A stretch of 64,000 nt of DNA from Nymphalis io (lineage: Eukaryota > Arthropoda > Insecta > Lepidoptera > Nymphalidae). The stretch lies in the NCBI RefSeq assembly GCF_905147045.1, contig NC_065906.1, forward strand, positions 4,154,001 through 4,218,000, in the 5' to 3' direction. Position 1 is the stretch's first letter, and every line of letters begins with the position of its first letter. A program made the position numbers and the translations under genes. The notes below the pieces were generated by a model, which searched no databases, had not been told where the DNA came from, and saw only the letters and a list, made by a program, of their open reading frames with translations. Shown one piece after another: positions 37,046 through 48,990 of this stretch.

Positions 37046-38311
37046 AAGTATATTTCTGTTTATATAAAATAAAATTTATGTGCTTGTCAATTATGATGTT
37101 TCTCGTATTCGCTTGTCGGTTTCGTCTATGAGTAGTCTAGACGTTCTCATTTCCATATGTTTACAGAGCCCATAGTTTGTCACGAAACTGTCTTGACCAG
37201 TACCAACTGTGCCAATTCTCCGCGGCTCGCGTTGTATTAATTATGTGTCTGGAAACATCATTAGTTCACACTAGAGACTATTGTAACAGCTGTATACTAG
37301 ATATGTATCTTCATTAATAGACAAATTGAATTAAAGATAGCATAAAGCACTATTACACATCAGCCGTAATTAAATGTCATTTGTTTCATTTCAAAATGAC
37401 CTTAATTTCTCGTACAACAAACAAACATTTGTACAAGAGAAAATAATGTCGACCCTATGACAAAACCAGCCTTTATTCGCTCGGCAAGAAAAAATTCCCA
37501 CCTAATGCGAACACGGACTCAAAGACGAATCAGAGGCGCGAAACACTCGCAATAGCCATTTTATGAAGGAAACAAGTGCTTGCTCATTTTAATATTTCCA
37601 ACTTCCCTCGACCATGGCGTCATTAAACGACCTAGAAAGAAAGCGTTCCCAGCTAAAATGGGCCGACGGGGATCCCCCTTAAAATATCTCGAGTCCATTG
37701 TTATATTTTCTGAACCACCCCGACGCTTTTCACTGTATACCATGTTTTCGGAACCGTTATGTTAAAAGCGATTTATGTGACGTTGATCAGTTGAATTTTT
37801 GTTTAGATGTTAAAAAAAATATTTCGTACTTCAATGTATTTTAAGATATTCTATATAAGAGCGAAGAACATGCGGATTCGGAAAAATCATTCCCTTCGTC
37901 TACGCAGCGGGATTTAAACCATAAATCAGACGTGTCAAACTGCGACGAAGTAGATATAAATTACTTCCATAGTGGCAGCCTCATTTCAAATTCGTGAAAA
38001 ACTTCGGGATTCCCGTTCTGAAATTATTGAGTCCAGTCCACTGGAAACCACCTGCTTAGTATGCAAGGTATTATGAACTTTCTGGAAAAATGAAATTACG
38101 AACAAGTATAGCCGTGCTATGTACGAAAACTTTTTAATTGTTCATTATGCTTAAATTAGTTTCTTATTCCTTTTTATTACTACCAATAATACAATTAAGA
38201 ATGTAGGTTATTTTGTGTGTCGTTTTCATCTGATTTTAATACGGGTAACAATACAATTTTGTATGTTAATATTACATTTTAGTACGTACATTAATTACTA
38301 AAATATACGTA
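37046..38311. other. Unique DNA, no gene supported
   Basis: 37490-37760 and 37860-38100 are non-repetitive and less AT-rich. 37561-37765 is open on both strands, but neither peptide is recognisable. No exon called. Confidence 0.4.
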
Positions 38312-38526
38312 ATACTAGCTTTCTCCCGCTGCTTCGTTCGCGTGTTATGGTTGTTAGGTAGAAAAAAAGGTAAAAATGCTTGAACGTAGTCTTCCTTCCT
38401 AAGGGTGCAAGCTTGCTTCATACCAAATTTCAACAAAATTGGTTCAGTAGTGTAGCTGTGAACACGTAACAGACAGAAAAATCATACAAAGAGAATTGAT
38501 TTCACATTTATAATATTAGTAACGAT
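38312..38526 (+). repeat. Family G interspersed repeat, full-length type
   Basis: Starts 'tactagctttctcccgctgc' with 'ttcgttcgcgtgtta', then 'taccaaatttcaacaaaatt', 'ggttcagtagtgtagctgtg' and 'aacagacagaaaaatca', ending 'tttataatattagta'. The best-preserved family G copy in the window together with 53481-53664. Confidence 0.75.
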
Positions 38527-41500
38527 CATAAGCATACATTGAACAATTAAGACATATTTTTTTAATAGTGGTAATATTATTAATATAAAACCTTTTTCTG
38601 ATCTTTCCGATAAAATTTAGAACACGATTCTTAGAATGACAGTTCTTGACTTCCATTTCATTAAATAAATGCTACATTCAGTTCATTGAATATATATATT
38701 TATTTATCTTTTATTTTGTCTTGTAGTCTCCGCAAACGTGTTGTCCGTGCCTTTGATGTATTTTTGTATTAGAGTTTGGTAGTAAAATATCCTGCCATGT
38801 TTTTACCTCCAGGCTACTACTAATCAAGATTTTAAAATGTTCAATGCTAACTTCCTCAAGGTTAAAATTGTTATGTAAAAAATCATAATTATGTTTCCAA
38901 TAAAACATTTAAATTAAAAAATATATAGATTAATTAAAATATACATATAAATGTATGCTTTAATTTGTATTCTTTTACATTGTATGGACATCACGAAATC
39001 GTTGAACCCGACAATGAAATAAAACTCACAAGTCATAACAAATTTCCACCACTGGCCATAAAATAGTTTTACGACACCAAAATCTAGTTACGTTTAGAAA
39101 CATTTCACGCTTTGATAAAAGAAGAAAATGAAAGCGTTTTATAGTACACCGCACTGCGCCAAGTTAGCAAGTTTCATCTTAAAGGACGTCTAAGAATTGT
39201 ATCTGTCTCTAGCACTCCTATTTTTTACCTTATACAACGTAACCTATAAAAAACAATAAACAAATATCCCTAAATTTTAATTGACGTATCTATTTTATTT
39301 ATTTGAACTCACTCAGAAGATAGTGTAATTTGATTTGATCAAAACGTTTAGAAATTACGTATGTATGTATAATTCGATGTCACGTTAAAAAAGTCCACGG
39401 AAAATGACAAATATAATAACATTGTTTCTAAAGATTTTTCCAAAAAGTTTCCATATAAAATTCAAAACAAGTTTGTTGAAGTCATTGGTTATCTATCTGT
39501 TATTGTTTACAAATTGGTAAAGAAAGAAAAGAGATCGCTTAAACGATCCTCGAATGAATTTAGTCCTCCGATCACCTATATATATGACGACACTCAATAT
39601 GTTATTGTAAATTTACATTTTAATTGTTTCTAAAGATAAAATACTGAGAGAAAGAAATTTTAAATTTATTAAGAGTTACCTTTTCAAACGTCAAAATTAC
39701 TGTTGTGAAAGAAGATTTTTTAATAACCTAAAAAAGTTCAGACGCATTACAATGATGCGAGGTTATTATATTATGTACATGTTATTATATATAGTAGAGC
39801 CATTATTTTTCATAATTTTACCGCTTTTAAAACTGACTTAAAAAAATAGGAGGATCTCAATTTGGTTGAATGTTCTTCGGCTTTAGCTTAGTAAAAAATA
39901 TTTCAATAAAGCTGTTTGTAGCGTGTGTATGTTACTATAGATTGTGAAGCGATTTTGTTAAATAATTTTTTAGTAATCAGGATTATATATCAAACCTAAA
40001 TAGATTAGGTTTCTATCTAAATTATCTGGAACAAAATTTTTTAATTACAGTGCTGTCACATAAGCATTCATTTAACAGTTTCGGCATGTTATTTCCTCTG
40101 ACTGATGATTTTGAAACAAAAATAAAGCACAAGCTTGGCTTTGAGCATGCTATCTTTGGTAACGGCTTTTAACAGTTGTAGTAAGTACATATAAAATATT
40201 TTAATAGGTAAACCAATTGATTTTTTTCCAATTTTTTTTTTATTTTTCCATTTTTGGTGTAAGCAAGCGAGTAGCGTGGGTTAAGACAATTTTACACAAA
40301 ACATACTCAAACTTCAGTATTATAAAAGCATTTGAAACTAGCTTTTTATCTACTAATTAGTTTTATAATTTATTGAAAAATAATACATAGAAAAATTAAT
40401 AAAACTTGTGGACCAAATCATCCAAATCATCATCATCAATCATTTTGCTGGTTTCAAGAAATAGAGGATAATAAAGATATATATCCTGTCTCAAGCTATA
40501 TATTCATACTTATATAGTAACATTTACTTCAAACATGTTCTACATGACCGTACCCATGTTCATTGAAGCTTCAGAGACTTGACTCACCGAGGTTGCCTGC
40601 ATAGCTCAATAAAATTTAACGGGGCATCTGTCCACTTATTACAAGCATACTACAAGAGTAATAAATCTTTGACGATATTTTGAAGCTGAAATAGACGGAA
40701 TACGATGCATTATGCATTATACTTGTACATTATCGTATACGTAAGCAAAAACTTTGTTAAATTGATATACGAAATAAAAAGTCGGTTTAGACGGAATAGT
40801 ATTTTCGTTTTAGTAAAACAGAAGAAAAAAAACTTTTTTTTCAAGTCTGAAGAAATTAATTAATAATGTTTTATATATAAATTTACAAACAAAAACCTAG
40901 CAAATTGGCTCCATGACGGCTTAAGACCTGAAAAAATTATGAAGTCTAGAATTTTATATTAAGAACAGAAATGATTTTGACAGTCTTTGTTCTTTAGTTA
41001 CTTAATATGAGTTAATATTTGTTTCGAAATATGAAATTATGTTCTATGGCAATGAGCTTAAAAGAACTAGTTTGTGTTTATTAACAAATCTTTGGCGAAG
41101 ATTTTCTCAACATTTTCGTCCGAAAAATTGTTTAAAGCAATGCGAAGAAGCAGCAATAAACATAGAATCTTAATATTTCCGATGCCTATAATCAAGAAAA
41201 CTGAGTCGAGTTCTTTAGTTAAAAAAAGATATAATATTCCGATTTTACAATCTTAGATATTCATAAAGTAATAATTTGACAGACTAAAAAAATAATTTCT
41301 AAAAAAATAAAAAAACTCTTATTTATGAGGTTGAAAAGAATAAAAACCTCTGAGGAAATTATTGTGGGCTGAAACTGCAGTTTCCAAAGCCATAAAATAA
41401 AAAAAAACTTGTCGAATTATATAGATTGTTTACAATAGAATCGGCACGTACGTATAACATTCATTTTATAAAATGACACTGAAACGCGTGACGAATCGAG

Positions 41501-41663
41501 CGTATGTCTATTTTCGTTATGAATAAATTTTTTAACAACCTTGACTTGCATTTAAAATTAACAAATGACAGATTTTTTGTACCTTCTTCATTTACAGTAA
41601 TGATGCAACATACCGTATTCCAAATGTAAATCATTGGAATATTTTTCAAGCATTGCAAGGCTG
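38527..41663. other. Long AT-rich stretch, no gene or repeat recognised
   Basis: Only short open frames with AT-biased composition (38711-38908 minus, 41074-41256 plus, 41461-41658 minus), none recognisable. No repeat family or RNA gene seen. Confidence 0.4.
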
Positions 41664-41905
41664 AGAGCCGAGATGGCTAAGTGACTTGATCGTTTAATTT
41701 GTGGTGGTTTGATCCAGCCCGTCTTGATAGGTACTACCCTCTTATCTTATATTCTACCGCCAAGCAGTAATACTTATATTGTTGTGATCTGATTTGAAGG
41801 CTGTATGAGCCAGCCTAACTACAGGCTCAAGGAGAATAACATCTTAGTTCCCAAGGTTGGTCACACATTGGTGATGTAAGGGAAATCTATGGGTGGTGGA
41901 TAGAG
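41664..41905 (+). repeat. Family A head joined to a family B body
   Basis: 'agccgagatggctaagtgac' (41664-41683) is a family A head. From about 41700 the sequence is family B ('cccgtcttgataggtactac', 'tattctaccgccaagcagta', 'gtatgagccagcctaactac', 'ttagttcccaaggttggt'). Either two truncated copies lie end to end or an old chimeric retroposition took place. Confidence 0.65.
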
Positions 41906-42670
41906 TTAACTTTTGACATTGAAACAAATAAACAAAAACATTAACGTTTTTATAATATAAAAAAAATATTACAGTCAATGAAATTTAATTATAAGTTAAT
42001 TTATAGAATATTTTGGAAAGCAGCTATTTTAACATAATCGTATAACATTATAATTATATTATCACCATGATAACTTCAATGATTGCACAATACAAGACTT
42101 TGTAAGAAATACTATTTGCGTTCATTTTTCTATACGGAATGCGAACGTTCCTTAAATAATATTTTAAACTACGCAAAAATGACAGGCAGATGCGACATTG
42201 TGTTATAAATATTATTTAAATTAACAATTTCATTTCAGTGTTAGTGGTGCTTTATAACGTAATAATAATAATAATAAAATCATTATTTCGAGAGTTATAA
42301 ATACAAACAAAGAGTAAAAAGACAAAAATTACAATAATAATATTTTACAGATTTTACATATTATAAGAACAAACGCCTTTCTTTTCAAAATTTTAATCGA
42401 GTACTTTAGTTTGTTTAATTTACTTGTATGACTGATATGCATCCAAAATTAATAATAATCTGCAATCTATGATTTAAATAGATCTTATAAACGTTCCAAA
42501 CGATATATCGATCTTCACCATAACCAGACTACCAATCTTTCAATTCTTTTTGATTCAGGCGATCTTTTGATGCCAATTTTGTTTTATATTTTTTACTGAA
42601 AATTGTAATAAGTGTAATAAAAAAAGTTATATTTAAAATTTAAATTAATAATAAAACATAAATAAATGAA
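41906..42670. other. AT-rich DNA, no gene seen
   Basis: A short (aat)n tract lies near 42260-42278. Nothing else recognised. Confidence 0.4.
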
Positions 42671-42967
42671 TTACTGGTGGTAGGGCTTTGTGCAAGCCCG
42701 TCTGGGTAGGTACCACCCACTCATCAGATATTCTACCGCAAAACAGCAATACTTGATATTGTTGTGTTCCGGTTTGAAGGGTGAGTGAGCCAGTGTAATT
42801 ACAGGCACAAGGGACATAAAATCTTAGTTCCCAAGGTTGGTGGCGCATTGGCTATAAGCGATGGTTGACATTTCTTACAATGCCAATGTCTAAGGGCGTT
42901 TGGTGACCACTTACCATCAGGTGGCCCAAATGCTCGTCCACCTTCCTATTCTATAAAAAAAAAAAAA
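42671..42967 (+). repeat. Family B SINE-like repeat, full length, young
   Basis: From 'ttactggtggtagggctttg' to 'ccttcctattctat' and a poly-A run. Nearly identical to 23504-23805. No exact target-site duplication is evident in the AT-rich flanks. Confidence 0.85.
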
Positions 42968-44690
42968 ATTATTTAAAAAAAACAGGGGCCATGAAATAGT
43001 TTGATTTCGTCATAAAATTTGTAATTTACATAAATATATATAATAATGTTTAGCGACTTCCATCGTAATACATCGATTGATTGTTGGACTGTTGGCACAC
43101 TACCTGGATAACATTTCAATCGTATTTACTTCGAGACTTTGTATTAAATTAATTATTAATTTTGGCTGTTAGTTAGTAATCGTATGAGTATGATCATAGA
43201 ATACTTTCTTTTTGTTTCTCTTGTTTTATATAACCACTAAACGTTACCATCTCCGAGGTTAGACACGAACAAATTTTGATTTTTATTAAATATGAGCGCG
43301 CTGAAACCATAAACATATAAATAAAATTCATAGTATAATATCCTATTCTACTAATTGTATGTAAAAACTAATCGACGCACTTGTCTTTTAATGATGATAT
43401 AATTGTTATTTGCCAATTGATAAAATGAAATCGTGTCTATGATTTTCTAATGTTACTATTTTAAATCACATTAAATTTATTGTTTAATAATCGTAATTAC
43501 TTTAACGATTATTGTTATATTTTATTAACTAGTCAAAATGATAATTTAGTATAATCAAGGTTGGGAATAGTTACCACTTGAGGTAACTTTGGATGAATTT
43601 ATTACTACTCAAATAGTGATTAGGGTAATTATACAATTTAATCGATTAATATTCAAAAGTTTGCTGTATGTCTATCGATAGTAACGATACAAAATTAAGG
43701 ACATTATAAATTTGATATTAGTAGCTCGATGCACAAGATGACGTAACGGTTAGATACTTTTGTTGGATATTTTTTTGAAATACAAAATGGAGTAGTTTAT
43801 TTAAATACAGACGTATTAAAAGAAGAAATAGTAAAAAAAATATGTCAAAAGTTGTTTTTGAAATTATATCATAGAGTAAAAAGTATTTATTAAGTCCCAT
43901 TAGTGCGATTAATTCTATAATGTTAAAATTTCCGCGATAGTATATCAAAGATAATGAACGATTTATTGTGGCTAATGTACAAAGAAATGTTCCATTCCCT
44001 AGACAATAGAAGGTCAGTATGCATCATGTCAATAGTATTCGCCTTGGCAGTAACGCTAGTCAGAAAGATTTGGCTCATTGACAACTGTGCGCGCGGCGTC
44101 GTGACTAAAATATTCATTCCTATGACAAATTTAAAATATATTGTTTTCAGGACTCCATAATGTCGTTTATCGAGTGCACAAATGTTTAATTAACAAATTG
44201 TAAATATCTCACTGCGAAAAGAAGGAATGAAAAGGGATGAACGTCAGCATCTTTTTGATGAGAAAGCTGGCTCCAGAAGGAAGAAGAAGATTGTGGAAGA
44301 TTTTTCATCCGACCCATACAGGTTATCTCGTGATGCTTACCACGAATTATAAAAACAAATTGACTAGTAACGCTATGTGCTGCGCTGTGTGGAAATTTAT
44401 TCTTATGTTGTTGGCCCATTGACTACGTAAGAAATTATTAATATTTGTCACAGTCCATGTTTATAAGCGCTGGTAATCATTTATTATCATATGAAAAATA
44501 AAATTAAAGAAGAAAGTGATCAAAAGATAAAGACTACGTATAAATTATTTATCAGTTTAATTTCGTTTGTAGTGATGATAAAACCTGTTAAAACCGTTCG
44601 TCGTCGACATAATTTCATTATAAAACTATAGAAAAAATATTCTGTTTAGACTTTGTAACCCATTTATGACAATCACTTTATATATATATA
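42968..44690. other. AT-rich DNA, no gene supported
   Basis: 43940-44160 and 44186-44422 hold overlapping short frames on both strands and are less AT-rich than their surroundings; the peptides are unrecognised. No repeat identified. Confidence 0.4.
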
Positions 44691-44826
44691 TAAAAGATTA
44701 TTACTTTAGTAAATAACAATTTGTAAATTATATATATATAATATATAATTTACAATTGTAAATTATATATATATATATAATATATATAATTTACAAATTG
44801 TTATTTACTAAAGTAATAATCTTTTA
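44691..44826. repeat. 136-bp palindrome with nested AT palindromes
   Basis: The left arm beginning 'taaaagattattactttagt' at 44691 is the exact reverse complement of the right arm ending at 44826 for about 45 bases. The centre consists of smaller AT palindromes (for example 'aatttacaattgtaaatt' at 44748-44765). It could extrude a cruciform, and assembly and sequencing are error-prone in such places. Confidence 0.85.
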
Positions 44827-44903
44827 AACAAATTAAACTGGAAATTTATTGATGTCAAAAAAGTCGAAAAAGTATTAAATTTGTATTTATATATGTATAT
44901 CGA

Positions 44904-45040
44904 AAGGGACGTAATATCATAGTTCCCAAGGTTGGTATTGTTGGTTGGCACATCAACGTGTAAGAAACGTGTAATATTTCTTACGGCAGAAATTTTTATG
45001 GGCGGAGGTGATCGCTACCATCTGGTGGCCCATCTATATA
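44904..45040 (+). repeat. Family B SINE-like repeat, 3' half, diverged
   Basis: 'aagggacgtaatatcatagt', 'tcccaaggttggt', 'aatatttcttacggcagaaa', 'gggcggaggtgatcgctacc' and 'atctggtggcccatctat' follow the family's 3' half in order. The 5' half is missing. Confidence 0.65.
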
Positions 45041-45469
45041 TGGATAGGTATATCCAAGTGTACCTAAATTATTTTAAAAAAATGCAACATATTCAAATCA
45101 GTCTCGTTAATGGAAGTGTGTGGGTTCGCTGAATTTTTAGAGAGATATTCTCCTATCTGGCTTGCATTTACTTACAGTAAATTGTGTTATCGATTTTAAT
45201 TAAATGCCATCAATTGTCCCGTAATTGCAAGTAATCGTTTAATATATTTTTTTTAAATAAAAGATAATATATCAATTATTCTAAAACACTTATAAAATAC
45301 TAAAACTTTAAAATATTTTACGTTTTATTAATTAATTAATTTTAATCGTACTTTGTAAATAGTCTCTGAAATTTATTTAGTTATTTTTGAGAATGTCAAA
45401 TAGAAATCGATAGCAAGTCAATATATTTCTAGAAGCATTTTTGTATATGATACTTTAGAGTTTTGCAGT
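45041..45469. other. AT-rich DNA, no gene seen
   Basis: Nothing recognised. Confidence 0.4.
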
Positions 45470-45895
45470 CGATTTTTCAGTGAAGGCTCTAGTTGTCTTC
45501 GCTAAGTGAACTGTTATTTATTACCTAAATAATGTAATAATAACGCTTTTCAAATCCTTCGTACTCAACCTTAGTTTTGAATTTATATATAAACTCTAAC
45601 ACGTTAAGTAATTGCTCACCTATAAGTTACATACTTTTACTATTTTTTATTTAACACGCAACTGTATTGTTTCTTAACTGCAGGTATATAATAAAACACA
45701 TACATATTTCTCATGTACAAATACTATCAAGAATCGAGCGCAGTAAAGGCCTTAACACCTGATCCAGTTGTCTTCGCTATACGAACAGTTATTTATTTAT
45801 TTTTTAAATAATATGCTACGACCGCTTTTGTATTTAAATATTTGAACGCTTGGTTTTAGTTTCTTATGTATGTATAAATTTTAACATGATAATGT
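45470..45895. repeat. Degenerate direct repeat, period about 276 bp
   Basis: 'agttgtcttcgct' occurs at 45490 and again at 45766. Both are followed by 'gaac(t/a)gttatttatt', 'taaataat', 'aacgctttt/gaccgctttt', 'ccttagttttgaat/ttggttttagttt' and 'aactctaacacg/aattttaacatg'. An old tandem duplication of unknown origin; no coding potential. Confidence 0.6.
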
Positions 45896-47930
45896 AGAAT
45901 ACATAATTTCAGACGTATTTTATTTCACATTTATATTTTCTTAATTCAACTTTTATGTAATGAAAAACCTAAAATTTTAGATTTAGAAATAGCAGTAAAT
46001 TATAATAGAAAATTATTTTGCTCGCGCGGCTAATGCGCGCCGCCTCTATGAATGTGTCATTACCATTTTTATCGCTAACCTACTTACACGTATTTAATAA
46101 AAATACGAATAATGTCAGTTAACGTATTTTAGGATTGGAGTTTTATAAATTTGCTATTGTTCAAAGTTAAAAATTAACAGTTTTATTTTAGTTGTTCAAG
46201 TTTGTCAAAAATTAACCATGAACACAAAAGTGTTTCAATACTTTTTAAAATTATTCATTTACGTGATATGCTGATCTTTCTTCAAAATAAGTACACAGCT
46301 TATTTTAAAAAAAATGCATTTTAAACTAGAAGAATATCGTAATTATATTTCATAAGAGTTATACGTAATGGTTTTTTTTTTTTAGTTTCATTTGTATAAA
46401 GATTCTTTTAAATAACTTTTATTCGTAATTGTAAATTTAATAATAATTTCCATTTTCACTTAGATATTACCCAAACAATTTTGTTACAAATAGTTTTTAC
46501 ACGTGTATATAATACATTAAAATGAATTGACGGTAGACAATTAACTAGAAAATCCATTTATTTCGTGACGAAATAATTTACGAGCGCGTTGAGTGCTTCT
46601 CTAAGCAGTTTATGAGGTGGTACTAATGTTACGACTTTTTTATGAAACTGTAAAGACATTGAAAAACGTTCAGGTAATAATAATAAGACTGGACAAAAGT
46701 AATGTTTAACCTAAATCATTAAGAGGTTTCTTATTAATGATCTCTTAAACACATTTTATATGCCTTTATATACAAAACATTTTCGTAAATAGTGCCTATA
46801 TATTTATTCGAGTAATATTTTTGTACGTTTTATGTTTTTACTGTACGCTTGAATCTTTCGTGATATTATGCATTATGTATTTTAGAATTCTAGTTTTTAT
46901 AGCAATTTTGTCTCTTTTTTTCTTTTGATTTTGCCTTTTATAAATAATAATAAAAAATAAACAAAAAAAATATATATGTGTCATTTAACAATATCTTAAC
47001 AAAATGTTTAATAATAATATGTTTATTAAAATAATTATTAATTTATGATTAAATTTAATCAAGGTTAGTAAATATTAAAACAAAAAACCAGAGTAACAGT
47101 CAAATCACGGTTTATCTTAGTTTGGAGGGAAATTTTTATTAATATATTGTACCTTCTTCCTTTTTGTACAAATAAAGATTTTTTTTTATGTAAAAATCTA
47201 TGAGTCAAATCTCAACTAAATCTAGAAGAAAAATATAAATAAGAAATGCCTTACCTTAATCTCGTTTGTGTTGAGTTTCCCGTCACCAGAGCACGTATCA
47301 CTAATGTCCCAGAAAATCCACCATTTCTCTAATGACAAGCAGTTCCAAAGGGCAATTTACCCTCCGAATGGTAATGCTCCAAGTTTTAGAATCAGTCTGT
47401 TTATTGTATTCACAACCCAAGGGAAATTACAGATCAAAGTTCTTAGCGTAACATACACAACCTTTTATCTTTTCAACGTTAAAAGACAGTAAAAAGTGAA
47501 CTACACGAGTTCTATCTACGGACATTTATTCTTAAACGTATTTGTATAAATATATTAATATAACTTTTAATTAATTCACAACTTACAGAGTATTACAACC
47601 AATTATTTATTGATAAGTACATTTGGCCATGAGAGGAACGCACTCCACTTTTAATCATCACAACCACGATAGCTCAACATCAGTCTAAAATCAACTGCTT
47701 AACAGAATAAATATCTCTCGCTACATAGCTTTCACTCGATAATTTGTAAATACATTTAGCTAAACGTTATTCACAACACTGTAAGAGGTAAACATTGAAT
47801 ATTTCCAGATATTTACATTGCGTTAACTTTTCGGTTGATCCGAGATAATTCACATATCAAATCACTTCGTCACACGGAACACACATTTCGGTAAATGGTC
47901 ATATTTTACGAATAGTTAATTTGATTATTG
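45896..47930. other. AT-rich DNA upstream of the candidate promoter, no gene seen
   Basis: Short frames only (47268-47492 plus, unrecognised). No repeat recognised. The absence of SINEs between 45,100 and 49,600 is noticeable compared with the rest of the window and fits a region around a promoter, but that is inference. Confidence 0.4.
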
Positions 47931-48082
47931 TTTTTGGCACTGTCGAATTTATGTTCCCCACGTGAAGTTTGACGCGGTCAACGGGACGCGAGAGTTTCAT
48001 CCACTGAACATGCCGCTATACTTTGTCTATTTATAAATAGTTACATCTATCGTGAAATGTGACGGCCCGTTTACAAAGCGCG
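47931..48082 (+). promoter_or_regulatory. Candidate promoter with TATA/MEF2-like element
   Basis: CpG content rises here in otherwise AT-rich DNA ('gacgcggtcaacgggacgcg' at about 47971). 'ctatttataaatag' at 48027-48040 contains a TATA-like 'tataaata' (48032-48039) and also fits the MEF2 consensus YTAWWWWTAR on both strands. A start site about 30 bases downstream, near 48062, would leave a short leader before the ATG at 48083. All of this is inference from sequence words; no expression data are visible. Confidence 0.35.
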
Positions 48083-48121
48083 ATGAGCCGCCATAGTTCG
48101 GAGGACGGCGATGAATGTCAG
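48083..48121 (+). CDS. Candidate first coding exon, gene unknown
   Basis: Thirteen codons from an ATG give MSRHSSEDGDECQ, a hydrophilic, acidic start typical of a cytosolic or nuclear protein N-terminus, and end in 'cag' directly followed by 'gtaatg', a fair splice donor. The longer open frame that continues to 48250 would then be intron. The ATG context 'gcgcgatga' is ordinary. I do not recognise the protein. No acceptor exon could be identified downstream, so the rest of the gene would lie beyond a long intron, possibly outside the window. The alternative is a longer untranslated first exon ending at the GTGAGT at 48386. Confidence 0.3.
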
Positions 48122-48420
48122 GTAATGTCGGAACTGTCAGTGAAACTGTGTTTTCAGTTTTCGGGTACGACGTGTGTGCCGTACTGTTTGTGCTGTGTTA
48201 CTAGAGGCACGCGTTCTACACTGCAACTCCTGAAAGGCGAAACCTGTTGAAATAGGACGGTTTAATGCGTGCGAAGAAGATAGCACTACGTTTCGCGGCA
48301 CCGTGCCAAGTTTCAGGCGCTTATTTTGCTACGAGCACGTGTGTGCGTGAAAAGCTGCGTGCCTACGACCAGTGAATCGGTGTTAGTGAGTTGTGGAAAA
48401 CTCTCTTAGGGTGTTTTCAT
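48122..48420 (+). other. CpG-rich continuation: intron start or 5' untranslated exon
   Basis: Still CpG-rich ('gcacgcgttctacactgc', 'gtttcgcggcaccgtgccaa'). It contains a consensus-like donor 'gtgagt' at 48386-48391. If the transcript uses this donor, the block 48060-48385 is a noncoding or upstream-ORF first exon. Composition returns to AT-rich after about 48420. Confidence 0.35.
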
Positions 48421-48729
48421 AAGCGTGCAAATTTTCTCGCTTTTTATAAAAGCTTTCATAAAAATAACTTCATATTAAATTTATGATATTTTCTCTGAAT
48501 TGTTTATAAAAAAACTTATTTTTATATACATAACATTTAAGAAGCTACCAAAATTGATAATCGTCTCATTTCTTACTACAATAATATAGTTATTATAAAA
48601 AAGCTTTCTAAATAAAAAATATATACTAGTAAATCTATAATAAGTTTTACAACTGAACAATGAACAAAAGTTAATAATTATAGTAGACCATTAAAAAAGA
48701 GTTCCACGAAAACGCCTAACGATAACTAG
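48421..48729. other. AT-rich DNA, no gene seen
   Basis: Nothing recognised between the two CpG-rich blocks. Confidence 0.4.
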
Positions 48730-48990
48730 GTTTAAGAATCGAAGGTGTTGTAGTAAGAATTAATCAATTGAAAGTGGTTCGAGACCAATATAAACAAAGG
48801 ATCACACAGACGCGGGGAGTGATGAAACGGCACGCACGTCGTAAGCTGTAGGCCTTTACACGAGAGCTGAAACGAGACGACACTACGCAAGTGCGCACGC
48901 AGAAGTTCAATACCCCCACGCCACCACACTCACACCCGTAGATCAGGCGACCGCCTCTGACAGCGATGTAACGACGTACCCTTCATTATA
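48730..48990. promoter_or_regulatory. Second CpG-rich block, possible regulatory or 5' exon sequence
   Basis: Non-repetitive and CpG-rich ('acgcggggagtgatgaaacg', 'caagtgcgcacgcagaagtt', 'cacgccaccacactcacacc'). It lies about 350 bp beyond the candidate first exon. It could be part of the same promoter region, an alternative first exon or a divergent minus-strand start. No frame with a recognisable product. Confidence 0.3.
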
